A stretch of DNA of 5,466 nt, taken from NCBI GenBank assembly GCA_002437815.1, contig DJRP01000030.1, positions 148,714 through 154,179 of the forward strand, read 5' to 3'. This DNA comes from Collinsella sp. UBA6357. GTDB taxonomy: Bacteria > Actinomycetota > Coriobacteriia > Coriobacteriales > Coriobacteriaceae. The notes beneath the pieces are model-generated. The model worked only from the letters and a program-made list of their open reading frames with translations. It was not told the DNA's origin and ran no database searches. Positions 1-2,886 of this stretch are shown one piece after another (within the stretch, counting starts at the first letter, position 1; every line of letters begins with the position of its first letter). The position numbers and the translations under genes are program-made.

Positions 1-24
1 TCTGTGGACCCCGTCCTAAAAAAC

Positions 25-1020
25 TCATTCGACCGGCGTGAGCACCATGATCGCGCGGGTGTTCGAAAGCGAAAGCGACCGGCAGGTCACGAGCGTCACG
101 ACCTTGGTCGCCGAAGCGGCGCGATCGGACGCATCGCTCGCCTTGGCGCTGGCCCCGTCCAGGATCTGGCCGAGATAGTCGGCCAGCGAGGTATCGCCCG
201 TAAAGTTAGGAGTACGCGCCTGGGCATAGGTGTCCTCGACTACCTTGGTGGCGAGCGGCTTTAACTTATAGGTCGCATCGCGCGTGATGTAGTAGACGCA
301 CTCGATCGCGTCGAATTTCTCCTGGTCGGTGGTATCCGAAATCACATTGAACATCGAACCGTCGTTCATATGGTGACCGTAGATCGTGGTCTGTTGATCG
401 ACCAGGCCCGGAGCCGTGTCGTCGCAATCCAAGAAGATCGCACCCGATGCATTGGATGTACCGTCAAACAGCGTGTTGAGATACTTGGAGTTGTTGGTGG
501 TCTGCACCACGGGGTAGTTGATAGTGGTACCCGGCGCATAGATCCACCCCACCACGTCGGGGTTGGTCTGCGCAAGCGCATCGAAATCGATCGTCGGCAC
601 GCCGGAACCGTCTTTGTCGCTCAAATACTGCTTCTCGATCTTTTGATACGAATCGCTCGCCTGCTTATACCCGATCTGCGCATTGATGAAGATCGCCGCA
701 GCGGCGACCAAAAGACCGATGCCGATGATGATAAGCAGGATGGGAATGACCGAGCGGCGCTTTTTCTTTTTAGGAGCCTCGGCACAAGCACGGTAGGCGC
801 TCGCCGGTGCGGTGGCAGGCCTGCCGTTTTTGCCATATGACGAAGGGCGATAAGCAGCTGGGGTATCCTGCCGAGCGTGACGTTTGGACGCAACGGGACG
901 AGGAGCCTGCGCCTTTCGGTGAGCGGAATTGGTCCGAGTGGGCGCCCAAGACGCCTTGCGCGGGGACGCAGGGTCGGGAATCTCAGACGGCTTGAAGCGT
1001 TTTCCCTGATACTCGGACAT
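25..1020 (-). CDS. srtB: Class B sortase, membrane-anchored transpeptidase
   Basis: Predicted 331-residue sortase that would cleave a sorting signal in exported proteins and join them to the cell wall or to pilin subunits, working on the outer face of the membrane. Residues 1-90 form a long basic, proline- and alanine-rich cytoplasmic tail ending in KKKKRR. Residues about 91-113 form one membrane segment (VIPILLIIIGIGLLVAAAAI). The catalytic domain follows, with the class B signatures TIYGHHMNDGSMF (catalytic His216), TLVTC (nucleophile Cys313) and NTRAIMV (Arg322), so all three active-site residues are present. The ATG at 1018-1020 is preceded by a GAGGAG-type ribosome binding site (1025-1030). 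The gene lies 33 bases downstream of purE on the same strand, so co-transcription is likely although the functions are unrelated. No protein with a sorting motif is visible in the window, so the substrate is unknown. The basic tail is longer than in the classical SrtB proteins. The sortase B class call rests on the motifs; a class B pilin-type role cannot be excluded. Confidence 0.9.
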   Translation of the reverse strand: MSEYQGKRFKPSEIPDPASPRKASWAPTRTNSAHRKAQAPRPVASKRHARQDTPAAYRPSSYGKNGRPATAPASAYRACAEAPKKKKRRSVIPILLIIIGIGLLVAAAAIFINAQIGYKQASDSYQKIEKQYLSDKDGSGVPTIDFDALAQTNPDVVGWIYAPGTTINYPVVQTTNNSKYLNTLFDGTSNASGAIFLDCDDTAPGLVDQQTTIYGHHMNDGSMFNVISDTTDQEKFDAIECVYYITRDATYKLKPLATKVVEDTYAQARTPNFTGDTSLADYLGQILDGASAKASDASDRAASATKVVTLVTCRSLSLSNTRAIMVLTPVE

Positions 1021-1053
1021 CTCTCTCCTCGTCTCGCCGGTCTGGACGGGTGC

Positions 1054-1518
1054 TTACGCCTCGGCCATCTCCTGCTTCATCTTCTCGATCACGCCGCGAT
1101 ACGCAGGATCGCAGGCGCCCAGAATCTGCGTGGCGTAGATCGCAGCGTTCTTGGCGCCGTTGATGGCGACGCAGGCTACGGGTACACCGCTCGGCATCTG
1201 CACCATCGACAGCAGCGAATCCATACCGCCCAGATCGCTCGTCTTCATGGGAACCCCCACAACAGGAAGCGGCGTGAAGGCAGCGACGACGCCACCCAGG
1301 TGAGCGGCCTTGCCGGCGGCCGCGATGATCACCTTGATACCGCGCTCGGCAGCCGTCGAGGCCCACTCGTGAACCTTAGCCGGCGTGCGGTGAGCGCTCG
1401 CGATCACGAGCTCATAGGGCACACCGAGCGCCTCGAGCTCGGCGGTGCAGCCCTCCATGACGCCCAGATCGGATTTGGAACCCATAATGATACCGACGAC
1501 CGGCTTGTTCTCTGCCAT
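1054..1518 (-). CDS. purE: 5-(carboxyamino)imidazole ribonucleotide mutase PurE (class I)
   Basis: Cytoplasmic enzyme of de novo purine synthesis. Class I PurE moves the carboxyl group of N5-CAIR to C4, giving CAIR, usually after the ATP-dependent PurK step. The 154-residue protein covers the whole family length. Visible signatures are GIIMGSKSD near the start (Ser14, Asp17, phosphate/substrate loop), SAHRTP with the catalytic His43, the AAAGKAAHLGGVVAA stretch (residues 66-80), GVPMKTSDLGGMDSLLSMVQMPSG, and AINGAKNAAIYATQIL near the C-terminus. The AINGAKNAA form, two residues shorter than the E. coli version, is as I recall it from Gram-positive PurE proteins. The ATG at 1516-1518 has a strong AGGAGGT ribosome binding site (1528-1534) nine bases upstream. 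It is the first gene of the minus-strand pair with the sortase; no purK or other pur gene is in the window. The 5' leader looks too short for a purine riboswitch if the -10 at 1585-1590 is right. Confidence 0.97.
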   Translation of the reverse strand: MAENKPVVGIIMGSKSDLGVMEGCTAELEALGVPYELVIASAHRTPAKVHEWASTAAERGIKVIIAAAGKAAHLGGVVAAFTPLPVVGVPMKTSDLGGMDSLLSMVQMPSGVPVACVAINGAKNAAIYATQILGACDPAYRGVIEKMKQEMAEA

Positions 1519-1584
1519 TTAGAAAAGACCTCCTGTTGAGAGCGGCGACGCGGCGGATCCGCGACCCTTAACTACACAAAAGGT

Positions 1585-1613
1585 AGTATAGCCGCTTATG
1601 GGCATGCGCCTTG
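1585..1613 (-). promoter_or_regulatory. Possible purE promoter
   Basis: On the minus strand, TATACT (1590-1585) matches the -10 consensus at five of six positions and would start transcription near 1578, giving a leader of about 60 bases before purE. The region 17 bases upstream (1613-1608, CAAGGC) is a poor -35 box. The leader contains a perfect 10-base palindrome GCGGATCCGC (1553-1562). No operator can be recognised. The call depends mainly on the -10 box and its position in the divergent gap. Confidence 0.35.
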
Positions 1614-1725
1614 TTCCACAAGAGCTGTCCGCAACGAGCTTTTTGCCATCGGTTGATACGGTTTTGATGCGCGCCGTCCCCCAGAATCGCCTTATAGTTG
1701 CATAACCCCCGGAAAGGAACCAACG

Positions 1726-2052
1726 ATGTGCGCCAAAAGGCATGATCGCGGTGTGGTCGAGTTGACCGACGACCAGCTCAGCCAAGCTACGGGCGGATAC
1801 TCATACTGCAGCAAGGACGGCGTTCACTATCAGTATCGCGGAAGCGGCAAATACGAAAACCGCGATAAATACCGTTGCCCCGCATGCGGAGGCGTTCTGC
1901 AGGGCGGCGTCGCCCATCTGGGCTTCTACACTTGTGAAACCTGCGGCGCCGAATACTGGAACGAGGGCAACCTGCCGCCCAACCTTGACAGCGGCGCCTG
2001 GCAAGCCGTCGATGTCGCCTCGATCGCCACCCCACACATCAGGCGATGGTGA
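1726..2052 (+). CDS. Putative double-glycine leader protein with a zinc-ribbon-like core
   Basis: A 108-residue protein of unknown function. Residues 10-24 read VVELTDDQLSQATGG, which fits the double-glycine leaders (ELS/T-x-E/D-x-L-x-x-x-x-GG) removed by C39-peptidase ABC exporters in bacteriocins and other small secreted peptides; cleavage would fall after Gly24. The remainder has Cys28 followed by two CxxC pairs, CPAC (51-54) and CETC (70-73), spaced 15 residues apart, with aromatic residues around them (GFYTCETCGAEYW). That layout is typical of a zinc ribbon. The C-terminal 30 residues are plain and end IRRW. The ATG is supported by GGAAAGGA at 1711-1718, seven bases upstream. It is divergent from purE, with no transporter, immunity gene or modification enzyme in the window. 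No convincing -35/-10 pair was found upstream. It could be a secreted peptide precursor or a small cytoplasmic zinc protein whose N-terminus resembles a leader by chance; the former is favoured by the close leader match. Gene status is fairly sure, function is not. Confidence 0.65.
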   Translation: MCAKRHDRGVVELTDDQLSQATGGYSYCSKDGVHYQYRGSGKYENRDKYRCPACGGVLQGGVAHLGFYTCETCGAEYWNEGNLPPNLDSGAWQAVDVASIATPHIRRW

Positions 2053-2062
2053 TTGTGGCGGA

Positions 2063-2218
2063 AGCCCTAGGCAGGCGTCGCTGCGGATCATCCGCTCGAC
2101 CTACGACAAAGACGGCAATCCCTTCGAGGTGGGCACCCTCATCAGCTGCGACGGCCAAGCAAAAATCCACATCCACATAACCCCCGAGAAAACCAGCTTC
2201 AACGCCATCGCCCAATAA
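2063..2218 (+). pseudogene. Possible remnant of a GntR/HutC-family (UTRA) regulator C-terminus
   Basis: The plus-strand frame ending at the TAA at 2216-2218 reads RIIRSTYDKDGNPFEVGTL followed by ISCDGQAKIHIHITPEK. The pattern hydrophobic-R-T-YD-DG-PFE-x8-hydrophobic strand is that of the last strands of the UTRA ligand-binding domain of GntR/HutC repressors, in which a YDxDGxPFE turn near the C-terminus is common. Only about 45 residues are convincing. Upstream in this frame the sequence overlaps the 1726-2052 gene in another frame and shows no UTRA core or helix-turn-helix. A ribosome binding site and start are not evident. The simplest reading is a decayed gene end left after a deletion or insertion. 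It could also be a chance match in a high-GC frame; the assignment is from memory of the family pattern. Confidence 0.35.
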
Positions 2219-2263
2219 CGTGAACAGGGGGCGTCTGCCTCAATAACATCCCTCGAACATACG

Positions 2264-2292
2264 TTTCTTTGCCGAGGTATCTCCTGTAGAAT
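2264..2292 (+). promoter_or_regulatory. Candidate promoter for the 32-residue ORF
   Basis: TAGAAT (2287-2292) matches the -10 consensus at five of six positions. With a 17-base spacer the -35 would be TTTCTT (2264-2269), which is weak. The predicted start is near T2299, giving a leader of about 50 bases that includes a CGCTG-CGGG-CAGCG hairpin (2311-2324) before the ribosome binding site. The -10 and start region is related to the minus-strand promoter at 2562-2590 as an inverted repeat, which adds support. Confidence 0.45.
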
Positions 2293-2298
2293 GGGATA

Positions 2299-2317
2299 TG
2301 CCGCGAAATTCGCTGCG
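2299..2317 (+). repeat. Inverted repeat, left arm (5' end of the predicted peptide mRNA)
   Basis: TGCCGCGAAATTCGCTGCG here matches TGCCGCGAAACCCGCTCCG read on the minus strand at 2554-2536, 16 of 19 bases. Weaker similarity extends upstream through the -10 boxes (GTAGAAT against GTACAAT). Each arm starts at, or one base from, the predicted transcription start of its own promoter. Confidence 0.7.
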
Positions 2318-2349
2318 GGCAGCGCTTCGATCTCTGATTGGAGCCGCCT

Positions 2350-2448
2350 ATGAACTCGGTTCTTGAAATCCTCCGCCTAGCGATGTACGCGACGGGCATA
2401 GCCCGGAACCTCTACTCGATCTGGAAGGAACATAAGCAGAACGGATAA
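2350..2448 (+). CDS. Small peptide, 32 residues, possible type I toxin-like
   Basis: ATG at 2350-2352 opens a 32-codon frame ending in TAA at 2446-2448. It is preceded by TTGGAG (GGAG at 2340-2343), seven bases upstream, and a candidate promoter at 2264-2292, and is followed 14 bases later by a perfect terminator stem. The peptide starts MNSVLEILRLAMYATGIARN, a predicted amphipathic or weakly membrane-inserting helix, and ends in a charged tail, WKEHKQNG. The E-x-L-x-L spacing at the start is loosely reminiscent of small holin-like type I toxins (TxpA/Hol_Tox-like), but Glu6, Arg9 and Arg19 make it less hydrophobic than those, so no family is assigned. A convergent RNA candidate on the opposite strand shares its terminator. 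Coding status is inferred from the complete set of expression signals around a very short frame. Confidence 0.45.
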   Translation: MNSVLEILRLAMYATGIARNLYSIWKEHKQNG

Positions 2449-2462
2449 CGAAGGGAGAAGAA

Positions 2463-2488
2463 AATAGCCCGGTGGGCGCCGGGCTATT
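2463..2488. terminator. Intrinsic terminator shared by convergent units
   Basis: AATAGCCCGG (2463-2472) and CCGGGCTATT (2479-2488) form a perfect 10-bp stem with loop TGGGCG. On the minus strand it is followed by TTTTCTTCT and should terminate well. On the plus strand it is preceded by an A-rich run and followed only by TTCATTCG, so termination there is likely weaker. ATAGCCCGG also occurs inside the small ORF at 2398-2406. Confidence 0.75.
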
Positions 2489-2535
2489 CATTCGATAGCA
2501 CCTGCGTTGCCCGCGCCTCCAAAGTTGACCAACTA

Positions 2536-2554
2536 CGGAGCGGGTTTCGCGGCA
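2536..2554 (-). repeat. Inverted repeat, right arm (5' end of the predicted small RNA)
   Basis: Partner of the arm at 2299-2317. Read on the minus strand it is TGCCGCGAAACCCGCTCCG, differing at three positions (CC for TT, C for G). The two arms enclose 218 bases containing the small ORF and the shared terminator. No matching target-site duplication is evident outside the arms. Confidence 0.7.
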
Positions 2555-2561
2555 CAACCAT

Positions 2562-2590
2562 ATTGTACCCCGCCCATCCGTGCGGGTAAA
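2562..2590 (-). promoter_or_regulatory. Minus-strand promoter of the candidate small RNA
   Basis: TTTACC (2590-2585), a 17-base spacer and TACAAT (2567-2562) match the sigma-70-type consensus at four and five of six positions, the best promoter-like pair in the intergenic region. It lies downstream of the carB terminator and points at no gene on the minus strand for about a kilobase, so it most simply serves a short RNA ending at 2463. Confidence 0.6.
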
Positions 2591-2639
2591 CCTACAGACT
2601 ATCGTCAATTCACGCTTCGAGGATAGAGAACGACCCAGC

Positions 2640-2670
2640 ATGTGAACATGGGGGGCGCCCCCGTTCACAT
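2640..2670. repeat. Long GC-rich hairpin / palindrome
   Basis: ATGTGAAC (2640-2647) pairs with GTTCACAT (2663-2670), and between them lies the self-complementary GGGGGCGCCCCC (2651-2662), with a three-base bulge on one side. No T-run follows on either strand, so it is not a typical terminator. It sits just beyond the carB terminator and about 50 bases upstream of the -35 box of the minus-strand promoter. It may be an operator-like site, a transcript-stabilising structure or a repeat remnant. Confidence 0.6.
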
Positions 2671-2672
2671 AC

Positions 2673-2707
2673 AAAAAGCGCCCGCTGTTCGTACGAACAA
2701 CGGGCGC
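2673..2707 (-). terminator. Intrinsic terminator of carB
   Basis: Read on the minus strand, GCGCCCG pairs with CGGGCGC, then a U-G wobble, then TGTTC with GAACA around a GTAC loop, giving about 13 pairs followed directly by TTTTTG (2677-2672). This is a strong Rho-independent terminator, 180 bases after the carB stop codon. The plus strand lacks a T-run, so it acts one way. Confidence 0.88.
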
Positions 2708-2886
2708 ACTCATCTCCCCCTTTAGCCTAAGTCATCGCGCAAAGCCCCTTCGGCAACACTCGATCTCCCCCGAGTCACCGCAGGTCGAAGCGGATGAGGA
2801 GCAACTTTCCTCCTGAGCGACCCTGCTTGCAGCCGGAGCGAAAGGAGGAAACTGCGCCCCTCCCGCTCCGACCGGGCAGCTCACCC
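2708..2886 (-). other. Hairpin-rich 3' untranslated region of carB
   Basis: Between the carB stop and its terminator there is no convincing gene. The transcript could fold in mutually exclusive ways. A 9-bp inverted repeat joins AGGAGGAAA (2843-2851) to TTTCCTCCT (2806-2814). The same segment can instead form CGGAGCG/CGCTCCG with an inner GGAGG/CCTCC. A further ACTCG/CGAGT stem lies near 2760. A 50-codon GTG frame from 2884 runs through it but has no usable ribosome binding site. Confidence 0.4.

Larger units (their letters stand above)
2456..2555 (-). ncRNA. Candidate small RNA of about 100 nt, convergent with the 32-residue ORF
   Basis: On the minus strand a good promoter (2590-2562) is followed about 70 bases after its predicted start (near 2555) by the AATAGCCCGG/CCGGGCTATT stem (2488-2463) and a U-rich run, TTTTCTTCT. 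The predicted RNA is therefore a complete small transcription unit. It has no credible ORF: the ATG just before the stem (MNSPAPTG...) lacks a ribosome binding site at proper spacing and would run through the terminator. Its 3' end would be complementary to the 3' end of the peptide mRNA across the stem, and its first 19 bases nearly repeat the first 19 of that mRNA. A role as an antitoxin-type antisense RNA is an inference from this arrangement; it could also be an independent small RNA. Confidence 0.45.

Noticed and set aside
1..24. T-run followed by GGAC-GGG-GTCC just after the sortase stop (minus strand).
   Set aside because: The T-run precedes rather than follows the small stem, so it is not a terminator as seen, and the sequence is cut by the window edge.
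370..840. A 156-codon plus-strand frame opposite the sortase.
   Set aside because: It is an antisense shadow of the sortase gene, which has complete catalytic motifs and a ribosome binding site.
1650..1668. A close repeat CGGTTGAT-A-CGGTTTTGAT upstream of the leader-peptide gene.
   Set aside because: It is short and the spacing fits no regulator class I can name; it may be chance. No promoter pair could be placed with it.
1519..1785. An 88-codon minus-strand frame upstream of purE.
   Set aside because: It covers the purE leader and the opposite strand of the divergent gene start, and shows no family pattern. Its stop also abuts purE, so it would have to be transcribed across the purE promoter.
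1934..2062. The first part of the plus-strand frame that ends at 2218, read as one 94-residue protein.
   Set aside because: The first half lies inside the 1726-2052 gene in another frame and is proline/threonine/serine-rich shadow sequence with no ribosome binding site; only the last 45 residues look like real protein.
2348..2713. A 121-codon minus-strand frame across the intergenic region.
   Set aside because: It would run through a strong terminator, a long hairpin, a promoter and a second terminator; its composition (arginine- and serine-rich, no domain pattern) is that of a chance frame.
2732..2884. A 50-codon minus-strand GTG frame directly after carB, with a cysteine-rich end (CSSSASTCGDSGEIECC).
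   Set aside because: It is the tail of a long open frame running antiphase through carB, as is common in GC-rich genes. The GTG has no ribosome binding site at usable distance, and the region is better explained as a hairpin-rich untranslated segment.
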